A stretch of DNA of 64,000 nt from Thiothrix litoralis (GCF_017901135.1 NZ_CP072801.1:744001-808000), one strand, 5' to 3'; shown: positions 10,211 through 20,551, counted from the first letter of the stretch. The notes: generated from the letters alone by a model not told the origin. Translations and numbers: made by a program.

Positions 10211-10244
10211 ACGCCACGGTCTGCTGTATGCAGATACGTGGCGT
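10211..10244 (+). promoter_or_regulatory. long intergenic hairpin between lpdA and sucC
   Basis: Outer stem ACGCCAC (10211-10217) pairs with GTGGCGT (10238-10244) and inner stem TCTGC (10220-10224) with GCAGA (10230-10234), loop TGTAT. There is no strong T tract, so it looks more like an mRNA processing or stability element, or an attenuator, than a full terminator. It sits in the 111-bp gap that splits the cluster. Confidence 0.6.
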
Positions 10245-10295
10245 TTGTACGAATATAACCCGCGTTTTAGCGGTGAATTACCAAAGGAACTGAGG

Positions 10296-11465
10296 ATGAA
10301 TCTACACGAATATCAGGCCAAATCTGTATTTAGCCAATACGGGATGCCTGTGCCTAATGGCAAAGTTGCGTCTACTGCGGCAGAAGCAGAAGCAGCGGCA
10401 GCCTCGTTGTCGACAGCGACGGTTGTCGTTAAGGCGCAAGTCCATGCCGGTGGTCGCGGTAAAGCAGGTGGCGTGAAACTGGTTAAGACACCAGCAGAAG
10501 CCGGTACGTTTGCTGCTAGCCTGTTGGGCACAAATTTGGTGACTTACCAAACTGACAAAAACGGTCAGCCGGTCAATACCATTCTGGTGGAAGAAACGTG
10601 CAATATCGCCCGTGAACTGTACCTCGGTGCTGTTCTCGATCGTGCTACACGTCGTATCGTCATCATGGCTTCTACTGAAGGTGGCATGGAAATCGAAACG
10701 GTTGCCCATGAAACCCCAGAAAAAATCCTTAAAGCAATGGTTGATCCATTGGTTGGTGTTATGCCTTACCAAGGGCGCGATCTGGCGTTTGGCTTGGGTT
10801 TAGAAGGTGCACAAATTGGACAATTCACCAAATTACTGGTCGGCTTGGGCAAAATGTTCAAGGAAAAAGACCTGTCTTTGGTAGAAATCAATCCATTGGT
10901 CGTAACGGCTGAAGGCAACTTGCTGTGTCTCGATGGCAAAGTAAATGTGGACAGCAATGCTCTTTACCGTCAGCCAGCCTTGGTCGCAATGCGTGACAAA
11001 TCCCAAGAAGATGCGCGTGAAATCGAAGCAGACGAATGGGAACTGAACTACGTTGCACTCGAAGGCAATATCGGCTGCATGGTTAACGGCGCAGGCTTGG
11101 CAATGGCGACTATGGACATCATCAAGCTGTCCGGTGGTCAACCTGCCAACTTCCTCGACGTGGGCGGTGGCGCAACGGCTGAACGCGTCGCGGCAGCTTT
11201 CAAAATCATTCTGTCAGACTCTGCTGTTAAAGGCATTCTGATCAATATCTTCGGCGGTATCGTGCGTTGCGACCTGATTGCTGAAGGGATTATCAAAGCG
11301 GTTCAAGAAGTGAATGTTTCTGTCCCTGTTGTAGTGCGTTTGGAAGGCAATAATGCAGAAAAAGGTGCTGAATTGCTGACTAGTAGTGGCTTGGCTGTGA
11401 TTGCTGCGAGCGATCTCGGTGATGCTGCCCTGAAAATTGTCGCTGCCGTAGGAGAAGCCGCATGA
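10296..11465 (+). CDS. sucC: succinyl-CoA synthetase (ADP-forming), beta subunit
   Basis: The nucleotide-binding subunit of succinate-CoA ligase, 389 residues as usual. It opens with [20 protein letters not shown], has the ATP-grasp [17 protein letters not shown] near residue 45, the metal-binding [10 protein letters not shown] near 205 and the C-terminal CoA-ligase-like domain with [13 protein letters not shown] and [11 protein letters not shown]. The ATG at 10296 follows CTGAGG and matches family starts; the longer reading from 10245 is rejected. It overlaps sucD by four bases (ATGA), which implies translational coupling of the two subunits. Confidence 0.97.
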   Translation: MNLHEYQAKSVFSQYGMPVPNGKVASTAAEAEAAAASLSTATVVVKAQVHAGGRGKAGGVKLVKTPAEAGTFAASLLGTNLVTYQTDKNGQPVNTILVEETCNIARELYLGAVLDRATRRIVIMASTEGGMEIETVAHETPEKILKAMVDPLVGVMPYQGRDLAFGLGLEGAQIGQFTKLLVGLGKMFKEKDLSLVEINPLVVTAEGNLLCLDGKVNVDSNALYRQPALVAMRDKSQEDAREIEADEWELNYVALEGNIGCMVNGAGLAMATMDIIKLSGGQPANFLDVGGGATAERVAAAFKIILSDSAVKGILINIFGGIVRCDLIAEGIIKAVQEVNVSVPVVVRLEGNNAEKGAELLTSSGLAVIAASDLGDAALKIVAAVGEAA

Positions 11466-12337
11466 GCGTATTAATCAATAAAGACACTAAAGTTATTTGC
11501 CAAGGTTTCACTGGCAAGCAAGGTACTTTCCATTCCGAACAAGCGATTGCTTACGGCACTAAAATGGTTGGCGGTATTACGCCGGGCAAAGGTGGCACAA
11601 CGCATTTGGGTTTGCCGGTATTCAATACCGTGCGTGAAGCGGTCGAAGCCACCGGCGCAGAAGCCAGCGTTATTTATGTACCCGCCGCATTTTGCAAAGA
11701 TTCTATCATTGAAGCGGCCTACGCCGGTATCAAGCTGATCGTGTGCATTACTGAAGGCATTCCGGCACTGGATATGCTGGATGCTAAAGTCGTGGTCGAC
11801 AGCCTTGGCGTGCGTCTGATCGGGCCAAACTGCCCTGGTATCATCACACCGGGTGAATGCAAAATCGGCATCATGCCGGGTCACATCCACAAACCTGGCA
11901 AGGTGGGTATCATTTCTCGTTCCGGTACCTTGACGTATGAAGCGGTTAAGCAAACCGGCGAGTGGGGTCAAAGCACCTGTATCGGTATCGGTGGCGACCC
12001 GATTCCGGGCATGAGTTTTATCGATGCGCTGACCTTGTTCCAAGCTGATCCGCAAACGGAAGTGATCCTGATGTGTGGCGAAATCGGTGGGTCGGCGGAA
12101 GAAGAAGCGGCAGAGTTCATTAAAGCCAACGTAACCAAGCCTGTGGTTTCCTACATTGCAGGCGTTACTGCACCCAAGGGTAAGCGCATGGGTCACGCTG
12201 GTGCGATTATTGCAGGCGGAAAAGGTACTGCGCAGGAAAAGTATGCTGCACTGCAAAACGCGGGTGTGTATACTGTTCAGTCTCCGGCTGAACTAGGGAA
12301 GGGTGTTGCCGCTGCATTTGCCAGTCTCTCCAAATAA
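11462..12337 (+). CDS. sucD: succinyl-CoA synthetase, alpha subunit
   Basis: The CoA-binding and phosphohistidine-carrying subunit (291 aa). Visible are the N-terminal CoA-binding Rossmann segment ([20 protein letters not shown]), the [11 protein letters not shown] stretch, and [19 protein letters not shown] near residue 245 with the histidine that is phosphorylated in catalysis. The start overlaps the sucC stop (ATGA at 11462-11465). Together SucCD convert succinyl-CoA to succinate with substrate-level phosphorylation. A 68-bp gap leads to gltA, with no terminator visible. Confidence 0.97.
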   Translation: MSVLINKDTKVICQGFTGKQGTFHSEQAIAYGTKMVGGITPGKGGTTHLGLPVFNTVREAVEATGAEASVIYVPAAFCKDSIIEAAYAGIKLIVCITEGIPALDMLDAKVVVDSLGVRLIGPNCPGIITPGECKIGIMPGHIHKPGKVGIISRSGTLTYEAVKQTGEWGQSTCIGIGGDPIPGMSFIDALTLFQADPQTEVILMCGEIGGSAEEEAAEFIKANVTKPVVSYIAGVTAPKGKRMGHAGAIIAGGKGTAQEKYAALQNAGVYTVQSPAELGKGVAAAFASLSK

Positions 12338-12405
12338 ATAAGGCGAGGCTTGTTTTTGCCATAGACTATTGGTTTTCTTATTGATTTTTTGCTTTGGAGT
12401 GCCCC

Positions 12406-13710
12406 ATGACCAAACAGACCGTAACCCTTACGGATAACGCCACGGGTAAACAGGTTGAACTGGATGTCCTAGAACCCAGTGTGGGTGTCAAGACGATTGA
12501 CATCCGCAAGCTCTATAAAGAGTTGGGTTATTTCACCTATGACCCCGGTTTTATGTCAACCGCCAGTTGTTCCAGTGAGATCACCTATCTGGATGGGGAT
12601 GAGGGCACGCTGCTCTATCGTGGTTATCCGATTGCGCAATTGGCAGAACACAGCACCTTTCTGGAAGTCTGCTACCTTTTGTTGAATAAAAACTTGCCGA
12701 ACAAGCAAGAATTGGCAGATTTCGAGTACATGATTTCCCGCCATACCATGTTGCATGATCAGGTGCAGTATTTCTTCCGGGGTTTCCGTCGGGATGCGCA
12801 TCCGATGGCAACCGTGGTGGGTGTGGTCGGGGCGTTGTCAGCGTTTTACCACGATGACATGAATATCCATGACCCGGAACAGCGTAAGCGTTCTGCGCAC
12901 CGTTTGATTGCTAAAATGCCGACCATTGCGGCATGGAGCTACCGTTATTCGGTTGGCTTGCCATTCGTTTATCCGCGCAATGACTTGTCGTATGCGGAAG
13001 ATTTCCTGCACCTGATGTTCTCTGTGCCGACCGAACCGTACAAGGTTGACCCATTACATGCCAAGGCGCTGGAAGTCATTATGATTTTGCACGCCGATCA
13101 TGAGCAAAATGCTTCCACGTCCACAGTACGTTTGGCGGGCAGTTCGGAAGCGAACCCGTTTGCAGCGGTGGCTGCGGGGATTGCATCCTTGTGGGGGCCT
13201 GCGCACGGTGGTGCGAATGAGGCTGTGATTAACATGTTACGTGAAATCGAGAAATCCGGTTTGCCACTGTCACATTGGGTAGATCGTGCCAAAGACAAGA
13301 ATGACCGTTTCCGTTTGATGGGCTTTGGGCATCGGGTTTACAAGAACTACGACCCACGCGCTAAAATCATCCGTGAGCTGGCCAATGAAATTCTCGACCG
13401 CTTGCCTGCCAATGACCCGAACCAGAAGCTGTTCGCGATTGCGCGTGAGCTGGAACAGGTGGCATTGAGCGATGAATATTTCAAGGCACGTAACCTGTAC
13501 CCGAATGTCGACTTCTATTCCGGTGTTATTTTCCTGAGCATGGGGATTCCAGTCAGTATGTTTACGGTCATGTTCGCGCTGGCGCGTACCATTGGCTGGA
13601 TTTCGCAATGGGATGAAATGATGGGTGACGAAGAGTCACGTATCGGGCGTCCACGTCAGTTGTACGTTGGTGCAACGGCTCGTGACTATGTTCCAGTAGA
13701 TGAAAGATAA
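12406..13710 (+). CDS. gltA: citrate synthase
   Basis: A type II (hexameric, NADH-sensitive class) citrate synthase of 434 residues, condensing oxaloacetate and acetyl-CoA. Catalytic elements are present: [12 protein letters not shown] (His near 268), [14 protein letters not shown] (His near 309) and [10 protein letters not shown] (Asp near 366). The N-terminal extension with [16 protein letters not shown] is the small beta-domain typical of Gram-negative enzymes. ATG at 12406 is preceded by TTGGAGT; the in-frame TTG at 12394 is rejected. It belongs to the same head-to-tail cluster as sucCD and acnB. Confidence 0.97.
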   Translation: MTKQTVTLTDNATGKQVELDVLEPSVGVKTIDIRKLYKELGYFTYDPGFMSTASCSSEITYLDGDEGTLLYRGYPIAQLAEHSTFLEVCYLLLNKNLPNKQELADFEYMISRHTMLHDQVQYFFRGFRRDAHPMATVVGVVGALSAFYHDDMNIHDPEQRKRSAHRLIAKMPTIAAWSYRYSVGLPFVYPRNDLSYAEDFLHLMFSVPTEPYKVDPLHAKALEVIMILHADHEQNASTSTVRLAGSSEANPFAAVAAGIASLWGPAHGGANEAVINMLREIEKSGLPLSHWVDRAKDKNDRFRLMGFGHRVYKNYDPRAKIIRELANEILDRLPANDPNQKLFAIARELEQVALSDEYFKARNLYPNVDFYSGVIFLSMGIPVSMFTVMFALARTIGWISQWDEMMGDEESRIGRPRQLYVGATARDYVPVDER

Positions 13711-13738
13711 GATTTGTTTGTTCTGAGGAGACTATTGA

Positions 13739-16342
13739 ATGTTGCAAGAATATCGCCAACACGTTGCGGAACGCGCCGCTCAAGGCATTCCACCCAAGCC
13801 ACTGGATGCTGCACAAACTGCCGCACTGGTGGATTTGCTGAAGAACCCACCAAAGGGCGAAGAAGCGTTTCTGGTTGACCTGCTGGAAAACCGCGTACCG
13901 GCGGGGGTGGATGAGGCAGCTTATGTAAAAGCTGGCTTCCTCGCGGTGGTTGCCAGTGGTGAAGTGAAATGCGCCCTGATCAGTCAGGTTCGTGCAGTTG
14001 AAGTGTTGGGTATGATGCTGGGTGGCTACAATGTGCAGCCATTGATTGCAGCACTCGATAGTGACGTTACCGCAGCGGTAGCGGCAACTGCTTTGTCACA
14101 CACACTGCTGATGTTTGATGCCTTCCATGATGTGGAAGAAAAAGCCAAAGCGGGCAATGCTGCTGCCAAGCAGGTTATGGCATCGTGGGCGGCGGGTGAA
14201 TGGTTCACTTCCAAGCCTGAAGTGGCTAAGAAAATCACCGTTACCGTTTTCAAAGTAACCGGCGAAACCAACACTGACGATTTGTCGCCTGCACCGGATG
14301 CATGGTCACGCCCTGACATCCCACTCCATGCTAACGCGATGCTGAAAATGGCACGCGACGGTATCGAGCCAGAAGTGCCCGGTTCCGTTGGCCCGTTGAA
14401 GCAGATCGAAGCAATGAAGGCGCAAGGCTTCCCAGTGGCTTACGTCGGTGACGTGGTAGGTACAGGTTCTTCACGTAAATCAGCGACCAACTCCGTGCTG
14501 TGGTTCTTTGGCGATGATATGCCGGGGATTCCTAACAAGCGTGCAGGCGGTTACTGCTTCGGTAGCAAGATTGCGCCTATTTTCTTCAACACCATGGAAG
14601 ATGCGGGTGCACTGCCAATCGAAATGGACGTTGCCCAAATGAACATGGGCGACGTGGTTGATGTGTATCCGTATGAAGGCGTTGCTAAGCGTCACGGTAC
14701 AGATGAAGTCATTTCCACCTTCGGCCTGAAAACCCAAGTGTTGTTGGACGAAGCCCGTGCGGGTGGTCGTATCAACCTGATTATCGGGCGTGGCTTGACG
14801 GCCAAAGCGCGGGAGTCACTAGGTCTGCCGCCGGTTGACCTGTTCCGTACCCCTGAGCAGCCTGTTGATACCGGCAAAGGTTTCACGCTGGCACAGAAAA
14901 TGGTCGGTAAGGCTTGCGGCATGACGGGTGTACGCCCTGGCATGTACTGCGAACCGAAAATGACCACGGTGGGTTCTCAGGATACTACTGGCCCGATGAC
15001 TCGTGATGAGCTGAAAGATCTGGCTTGTCTGGGTTTCTCGGCGGATCTGGTTATGCAGTCTTTCTGTCATACAGCGGCTTACCCTAAGCCGGTTGACGTA
15101 ACGACGCATCACACGCTGCCTGATTTCATCATGACCCGTGGCGGTGTTTCTTTGCGCCCTGGTGATGGCATTATCCACTCGTGGTTGAACCGCATGTTGC
15201 TGCCAGATACCGTTGGTACCGGTGGTGACTCGCATACCCGTTTCCCGATGGGGATTTCCTTCCCGGCAGGTTCTGGTTTGGTGGCATTTGCGGCGGCGAC
15301 GGGCGTTATGCCATTGGATATGCCGGAATCCGTGCTGGTACGTTTCACGGGCAAAATGCAGCCGGGTATTACCTTGCGTGACCTCGTTCATGCCATTCCA
15401 CACAAAGCGATCCAGATGGGTCTGCTGACGGTGGAAAAGAAAGGCAAGAAGAACGTGTTCAATGGCACCGTTGTGGAAATCGAAGGTCTGGATCACCTGA
15501 CCGTCGAGCAAGCCTTTGAATTGTCGGATGCGTCTGCGGAACGTTCTGCGGCGGGCTGTACGGTTGCGCTGTCTGAAGCCTCTGTGGCGGAATACCTGCG
15601 TTCCAATATCGTCATGCTGAAGTGGATGCTGTCCGAAGGTTACGGCGATGTACGTACCATCGAACGCCGCATTGGCAAGATGGAAGAATGGCTGGCTAAC
15701 CCAAGCCTGCTGCGTGCGGATGCGGATGCAGAATACGCGGCTGTGATCGAAATCAATATGGATGAGATCAAAGAGCCTATCCTGTGCGCACCGAATGACC
15801 CAGATGATGCACGTCTGTTGTCTGAAGTGGCTGGTCGCAAGATTGATGAAGTCTTCATCGGTTCTTGCATGACCAACATCGGTCACTTCCGTGCTGCGGG
15901 TAAATTGCTGGATGCTGCCAACACGCAAATCCCCACCCGTATGTGGATTGCACCACCGACCAAGATGGATGCAGCCCAGTTGAGTGACGAAGGTTACTAC
16001 AACATCTACGGTCGTGCCGGTGCGCGGATGGAAATGCCGGGCTGTTCACTGTGTATGGGTAATCAGGCGCGTATCGCTGAGAAATCCACCGCTGTGTCCA
16101 CCTCTACGCGTAACTTTCCGAACCGTTTGGGTACAGGCGCTGACGTGTTCCTGGCTTCTGCTGAACTGGCATCCGTGGCTGCGGTCATGGGTAAACTGCC
16201 AACAGTTGCCGAGTATATGGAATACGCCAACAAGCTGGATAGCATGTCGGCTGACATCTACCGCTACCTGAACTTCGACAAGATGGAAAGCTACCAACAT
16301 GCGGCGGCGAAAGTTGTGCCGATTCCGGTAGTTGCTGGGTAA
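13739..16342 (+). CDS. acnB: aconitate hydratase B
   Basis: An 867-residue AcnB-type bifunctional aconitase/2-methylisocitrate dehydratase, in the usual length range. The N-terminal HEAT-like helical domain (MLQEYRQHVAERAAQGIPPKPL) is followed by the swivel domain with GTGSSRKSATNSVLWFFG and then the Fe-S domains. The three [4Fe-4S] ligands are visible as FIGSCMTNIGHFR and PGCSLCMGNQAR. GAGGAG lies 9 bp before the ATG. An intrinsic terminator follows, closing the TCA cluster. In Escherichia coli the apo-protein also binds mRNA; nothing here tests that. Confidence 0.97.
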   Translation: MLQEYRQHVAERAAQGIPPKPLDAAQTAALVDLLKNPPKGEEAFLVDLLENRVPAGVDEAAYVKAGFLAVVASGEVKCALISQVRAVEVLGMMLGGYNVQPLIAALDSDVTAAVAATALSHTLLMFDAFHDVEEKAKAGNAAAKQVMASWAAGEWFTSKPEVAKKITVTVFKVTGETNTDDLSPAPDAWSRPDIPLHANAMLKMARDGIEPEVPGSVGPLKQIEAMKAQGFPVAYVGDVVGTGSSRKSATNSVLWFFGDDMPGIPNKRAGGYCFGSKIAPIFFNTMEDAGALPIEMDVAQMNMGDVVDVYPYEGVAKRHGTDEVISTFGLKTQVLLDEARAGGRINLIIGRGLTAKARESLGLPPVDLFRTPEQPVDTGKGFTLAQKMVGKACGMTGVRPGMYCEPKMTTVGSQDTTGPMTRDELKDLACLGFSADLVMQSFCHTAAYPKPVDVTTHHTLPDFIMTRGGVSLRPGDGIIHSWLNRMLLPDTVGTGGDSHTRFPMGISFPAGSGLVAFAAATGVMPLDMPESVLVRFTGKMQPGITLRDLVHAIPHKAIQMGLLTVEKKGKKNVFNGTVVEIEGLDHLTVEQAFELSDASAERSAAGCTVALSEASVAEYLRSNIVMLKWMLSEGYGDVRTIERRIGKMEEWLANPSLLRADADAEYAAVIEINMDEIKEPILCAPNDPDDARLLSEVAGRKIDEVFIGSCMTNIGHFRAAGKLLDAANTQIPTRMWIAPPTKMDAAQLSDEGYYNIYGRAGARMEMPGCSLCMGNQARIAEKSTAVSTSTRNFPNRLGTGADVFLASAELASVAAVMGKLPTVAEYMEYANKLDSMSADIYRYLNFDKMESYQHAAAKVVPIPVVAG

Positions 16343-16357
16343 TAGTCCCACTTCTCT

Positions 16358-16387
16358 AAAAAGCCCCGCATTGCGGGGCTTTTTTTT
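16358..16387 (+). terminator. intrinsic terminator after acnB
   Basis: Stem AAAAAGCCCCGC / GCGGGGCTTTTT with a 3-base loop, running into eight T residues. Nearly the same hairpin follows the next gene at 17421. Confidence 0.95.
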
Positions 16388-16442
16388 GTATTCAGAATGG
16401 TTAGTGCTAGTGTTGGACTAAATCACCAAGGGAGTTGTAGAG

Positions 16443-17414
16443 ATGCTTAACTGGAACGACGTTCTCCGCTTTGCCGATACCGGTAATCCGACGCCCGACC
16501 GCGTTGTCAGGAAATCCGAAGAAGAATGGAAGGCGCAACTGAGCGATGAGCAATACCACGTTACCCGGCGCAAAGGTACCGAGCGCCCGTTCAGTTCAGG
16601 CATGTGTAGCCTGTTTGAGCCGGGGCTGTATGGCTGTGTTTGCTGCGGCACTTTACTGTTTGACGCCAACGAAAAATTTGAGTCGGGCACAGGCTGGCCT
16701 TCCTTTACCCAGCCAGTCAAGGCTAACGCGATTGCGTACCATGCCGACCGTTCGCACGGCATGACACGTGTGGAAACCACCTGCAATACCTGTGGAGCAC
16801 ATTTGGGTCATGTCTTCCCAGATGGCCCAGCGCCTAGCGGCCTGCGTTACTGCATGAATGCGGTTGCTCTAAAAAAACAGGCGGCGAGTCTGGAAAAAGC
16901 CACGTTCGGCGGCGGCTGTTTTTGGTGTACTGAAGCTATTTTCCGTGAACTGGATGGCGTGCATTCCGTGGAAAGCGGTTACAGCGGCGGGGCTGTCGAC
17001 AACGCCAATTACCGGCAGGTATGCAGTGGTTCCACCGGTCATGCAGAAGTCATCCAGATACTGTTTGACCCGGCTATCATCAGCTACCGGGAACTGTTGG
17101 AAATCCACATGCTGACCCATGACCCGACCACGCTAAACCAGCAAGGCGCAGACCGGGGAACCCAGTACCGCAGCATTATTTTTACTCATAATAATGAGCA
17201 GCGGCAAATAGCAGAAGACTTGCTGGCATCCCTGAAGGATGGTTTTCGTGACGCCATCGTGACGCAAGTTGCCCCGCTGGAAACCTTCTACAAAGCAGAA
17301 GACTACCATCAGGACTATTACAACCTGAATGGCAGTGCGGGTTATTGTCAGGCGGTGATTAGCCCGAAACTGCGCAAATTCCGCGAGAAATTCAAGGCAA
17401 AACTGGCCTCCTAG
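16443..17414 (+). CDS. msrAB: fused peptide-methionine sulfoxide reductase MsrB-MsrA
   Basis: One 323-residue protein repairs both epimers of oxidised methionine. The N-terminal half (about 1-145) is MsrB: zinc-binding CVCCG and CNTCGAH pairs, GTGWPSF, and the catalytic cysteine in GLRYCMNA. The C-terminal half (about 150-320) is MsrA with its catalytic GGCFWCTEA, GYSGG and GHAEV motifs. There is no signal peptide, so it is probably cytoplasmic, unlike the secreted Neisseria fusion. Domain order B-then-A is the reverse of many fusions. An AAGGGAG ribosome site precedes the ATG. Flanked by terminators on both sides, it appears to be monocistronic. Confidence 0.95.
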   Translation: MLNWNDVLRFADTGNPTPDRVVRKSEEEWKAQLSDEQYHVTRRKGTERPFSSGMCSLFEPGLYGCVCCGTLLFDANEKFESGTGWPSFTQPVKANAIAYHADRSHGMTRVETTCNTCGAHLGHVFPDGPAPSGLRYCMNAVALKKQAASLEKATFGGGCFWCTEAIFRELDGVHSVESGYSGGAVDNANYRQVCSGSTGHAEVIQILFDPAIISYRELLEIHMLTHDPTTLNQQGADRGTQYRSIIFTHNNEQRQIAEDLLASLKDGFRDAIVTQVAPLETFYKAEDYHQDYYNLNGSAGYCQAVISPKLRKFREKFKAKLAS

Positions 17415-17420
17415 CCCTTT

Positions 17421-17449
17421 AAAAAAGCCCCGCAATGCGGGGCTTTTTT
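17421..17449. terminator. bidirectional terminator between msrAB and the MoxR gene
   Basis: Stem AAAAAAGCCCCGC / GCGGGGCTTTTTT with 3-base loop; A and T runs on both sides let it serve the two convergent genes. Confidence 0.93.
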
Positions 17450-17453
17450 CTGC

Positions 17454-18497
17454 TTAATCGTACAGCATAATGTCGCCAATGGATTGCGCCCATTGTCCGA
17501 AAGCCGGAACGCTAAACATCTCATCACCAATCGCCCGCAGCATATCAGACACCAGCATCACGCCCATTTCCTTCAACGGGAAAGCTTTCGCGTAGTTGAG
17601 GATATGCCCGTAAACCTCTGCCGCTTGCGGTGTACCTTTGGCTCGAATCGCCCGCCCGACCAGTGACGACGCCACCGCGTATTGCAAATCGACTTCCTTA
17701 GGCGCTTTGATGTCTTCACCACGCAAAATCGCATCCAGATCCGGCATTTGGTCAAGGCTGTCGACAAAGGCTTTCAGCTCGATACCTGCTGCTGGCCCCA
17801 CACAGGCTTGCAGTGTACCCAGCAACAGGGCAGGGGAGTCACCAAATTTCTGCAAGGCACGGTGGGCAAATTCCCACGAACGCGGGGTCGGGAAAGCGAC
17901 CGGATTATGCGCGGGGTCAAAGTTAAACAGCTGTTCCGGGCGGAAGCGCAGGAAACCGATAATGCGTTCGTCGATATTGTTTTTGTACGCCCACGCCACC
18001 CAGTCATCCAGATTCAGGTCGACTTCAAAGTGCGAAAAGCGGTTCGCCAATGGTGCGGGCATGGTGTAGGTCACGCCCCGGTCGCCTTGGCGGTTGCCTG
18101 CTGCGAAAATCGCCCAGCCATCCGGTACGCGGTAATCACCCAAGCGCCGGTCAAGGATCAACTGATACGCCGCTGCCGATACGCTGGGCACGGCGGAGGT
18201 GATTTCATCCAGAAACAGGATGCCCATCGGCCCGTGACGTTCCTCATCCGGCAGCATGGAGGGGATCGCCCATTCCACCAGTTCCTTGTCGCGGAAAGGG
18301 ATGCCGCGCAAATCGCTGGGTTCCATCTGTGACAGACGCACGTCAATCACTGGCGTACCGTGGCGCACGCCGACTTGTGCGACGATTTGCGACTTGCCTA
18401 CGCCCGGCGGCCCCCACAGCATGACCGGGGTATGATGACCTTCTAAAGTACCGAGAAACTCTTTATCGAGGATGGAACTGAGCGATGCTGGGCGCAT
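17454..18497 (-). CDS. MoxR-family AAA+ ATPase
   Basis: A 347-residue AAA+ protein. Walker A is GPPGVGKS at residues 29-36, Walker B is MGILFLDEIT near residue 93, and there is an arginine-finger region with NRFSHFEVDL near 155. MoxR ATPases act as chaperones in maturation of metalloenzymes and usually sit beside a von Willebrand A-domain protein. No such partner is adjacent here: smpB is divergent and msrAB convergent, so it appears orphan in this window. Specific client unknown. Cytoplasmic, no signal peptide. Confidence 0.85.
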   Translation of the reverse strand: MRPASLSSILDKEFLGTLEGHHTPVMLWGPPGVGKSQIVAQVGVRHGTPVIDVRLSQMEPSDLRGIPFRDKELVEWAIPSMLPDEERHGPMGILFLDEITSAVPSVSAAAYQLILDRRLGDYRVPDGWAIFAAGNRQGDRGVTYTMPAPLANRFSHFEVDLNLDDWVAWAYKNNIDERIIGFLRFRPEQLFNFDPAHNPVAFPTPRSWEFAHRALQKFGDSPALLLGTLQACVGPAAGIELKAFVDSLDQMPDLDAILRGEDIKAPKEVDLQYAVASSLVGRAIRAKGTPQAAEVYGHILNYAKAFPLKEMGVMLVSDMLRAIGDEMFSVPAFGQWAQSIGDIMLYD

Positions 18498-18614
18498 AGG
18501 AAATCCTTATTCTGTCGTCACAAAGCATCCGATAATACGGCTTGCTGACAAAGGTGTGCAAATTGGCGTAAAACCCGCGTATCATTTACCGTTTTCGTCA
18601 CCTTTAACAAGATC

Positions 18615-19097
18615 ATGGCAAAGACACCCAAAAAGAAAAGTACTCCCGGTCAGAAAACCATTGCCCTGAATAAACAGGCACGCCACGAATTTTACATTGA
18701 ACAAACCTACGAGGCTGGCATGGTCTTGCAGGGTTGGGAAATCAAAAGCCTGCGCGAAGGGCGGGTGCAACTCAAAGAAAGCTACGTGATTCTGGAGAAG
18801 GGTGAAGTGTTCCTGTTTGGCGCACATATCAGCGCTCTGCTATCCGCTTCGACCCACATCATCCCCGAATCCACCCGTACCCGTAAGCTATTGCTGCACG
18901 GCAATGAAATTTTCAAAATCAACGTCGCGGTTGACCGTAAAGGCTATGCTGTTGTGCCATTGGCGATGTATTGGAAAAATAACCGCGTCAAACTCGAAAT
19001 CGGCCTCGGCAAAGGCAAACAGCAACACGACAAACGCGATACTGAGAAAGCCCGCGATTGGGGGCGTGAAAAAGATCGCATCATGAAACGCCATTGA
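18615..19097 (+). CDS. smpB: SsrA-binding protein
   Basis: The tmRNA partner in ribosome rescue, 160 residues. The conserved N-terminal core is present ([30 protein letters not shown], quoted in part), along with the OB-fold residues and the basic C-terminal tail [23 protein letters not shown] that enters the decoding centre. The tmRNA gene ssrA is not seen nearby. It is divergent from the MoxR gene with 117 bp between them. No clear terminator follows. Confidence 0.97.
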   Translation: MAKTPKKKSTPGQKTIALNKQARHEFYIEQTYEAGMVLQGWEIKSLREGRVQLKESYVILEKGEVFLFGAHISALLSASTHIIPESTRTRKLLLHGNEIFKINVAVDRKGYAVVPLAMYWKNNRVKLEIGLGKGKQQHDKRDTEKARDWGREKDRIMKRH

Positions 19098-19201
19098 GTA
19101 GAAATATATCGCCGGTAAAGCAGGCTTTGGCGCATTTTCTGCATTCATTCTGCTATTGTTTATAACGGTACAACACCACTTTAGCAACAAAGGAGATATG
19201 A

Positions 19202-20551
19202 ATGGATGCCATTAACGCCATAATCAATGACATCAACAGTTTCGCGTGGGGACCACCCATGCTGATCCTGTTGGGGGTGACGGGGGTATATTTGATGGTC
19301 GGGCTGGGCTTTTTGCCCTTGCGTAAAATTGGTTACGCCTTCGGCCTGATGGTTAAAAACGAATCCACTGGCGAAGGTGATATTCGCCCAACCCATGCGT
19401 TACTGACAGCTCTGTCTGCTACCGTGGGTACTGGCAATATCGCAGGTGTGGCAACTGCCATTGCCTTGGGTGGCCCTGGTGCGGTGTTTTACATGTGGAT
19501 GATTGCCTTCATCGGCATGGCAACCAAGTATGCTGAAGCGGTCTGTGCGGTCAAATACCGCGAAGTTGACCATGATGGCAAACACGTTGGTGGCCCGATG
19601 TATTACCTGAAAAATGGTGTCGGGGCGAAAATGCCAAAGTTGGGTAAATTCCTTGCTTACGCCTTCGCCGTTTTTGGTGCAATTGCAGCGTTCGGCATCG
19701 GTAATGGTGCACAAATCCACTCGATGGCGGATGTGTTGCGTACTGACTTCGGTGTGCCGACTTATATTACCGGGGTTGTGGCGGCCGTGCTGGTGGGCTT
19801 TGTGATTCTTGGCGGGGTAAAACGCATTTCCGAAGTGGCAGCCAAACTGGTGCCTGCGATGATCCTGCTATACCTGTTCGGTGGCTTGATGGTGCTGGTC
19901 ATCAATGTAGCTGAAATTCCCGCTGCGTTTGCGCTGATTTTTAAAAGTGCTTTTGAGCCTGCGGCGGCTGCGGGTGGTTTTGCGGGTGCGGCGGTTGCAG
20001 CCGCTATCCGTTACGGGGTTGCACGTGGGGTATTCTCGAATGAATCCGGCTTGGGTAGTGCAGCCATTGCGCATGGTGCGGCACAAACCAACGACCCGGT
20101 ACGTCAAGGCAATATCGCCATGTTGGGGACATTCATCGACACCATTATTATTTGTACCATGACTGCATTGTGCATTCTGACCTCTGGCGCGTGGATGTCC
20201 GGTGAAAGTGGCGCACCGCTGACTTCAATGGCATTTGCCAACAGCTTCATGGGTGGTAATTACGTGGTGGCCATTTCACTGGCAGTCTTCTCCTTCACTA
20301 CCTTGTTGGGCTGGAGTTATTACGGTGAACGTTGCTGGCAGTTCCTGTTCCACGAAAAGTCGGTGATCATTTACCGGGTCATGTGGGTTGGGGCAATTCT
20401 GTGGTTTGCCAACCAGAAAATTGATTTCATCTGGAACCTGTCCGACACGTTGAATGGTTTGATGGCGATTCCAAACATTATCGGTTTGCTGATCCTGTCA
20501 CCGATGGTATTCAAACTGTCGAAAGAGTATTGGGCGCGGAAGCACGCCTAA
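19202..20551 (+). CDS. sodium:alanine (AGCS family) symporter
   Basis: A 449-residue membrane protein with about eleven hydrophobic segments. The AGCS signatures are clear: GDIRPTHALLTALSATVGTGNIAGVATAI near residue 60 (quoted in part), GGPGAVFYMWMIAFIGMATKYAEA, and ARGVFSNESGLGSAAIAHGAA near residue 280. Such carriers import alanine or glycine with Na+. AAGGAGA precedes the ATG at 19202 by a few bases. It is convergent with another sodium symporter gene; a large palindrome fills the space between them. Substrate is inferred from the family. Confidence 0.9.
   Translation: MDAINAIINDINSFAWGPPMLILLGVTGVYLMVGLGFLPLRKIGYAFGLMVKNESTGEGDIRPTHALLTALSATVGTGNIAGVATAIALGGPGAVFYMWMIAFIGMATKYAEAVCAVKYREVDHDGKHVGGPMYYLKNGVGAKMPKLGKFLAYAFAVFGAIAAFGIGNGAQIHSMADVLRTDFGVPTYITGVVAAVLVGFVILGGVKRISEVAAKLVPAMILLYLFGGLMVLVINVAEIPAAFALIFKSAFEPAAAAGGFAGAAVAAAIRYGVARGVFSNESGLGSAAIAHGAAQTNDPVRQGNIAMLGTFIDTIIICTMTALCILTSGAWMSGESGAPLTSMAFANSFMGGNYVVAISLAVFSFTTLLGWSYYGERCWQFLFHEKSVIIYRVMWVGAILWFANQKIDFIWNLSDTLNGLMAIPNIIGLLILSPMVFKLSKEYWARKHA

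Noticed and set aside
14819-15928. Long minus-strand open frame opposite acnB (369 codons)
   Set aside because: Antisense shadow of a conserved enzyme; composition rich in Arg/His/Gln, no motif.
16994-17766. Further TGTCGACA copies at 16994 and 17759
   Set aside because: Both lie inside conserved coding sequence (msrAB, MoxR gene) and are isolated; chance matches are the simplest reading.
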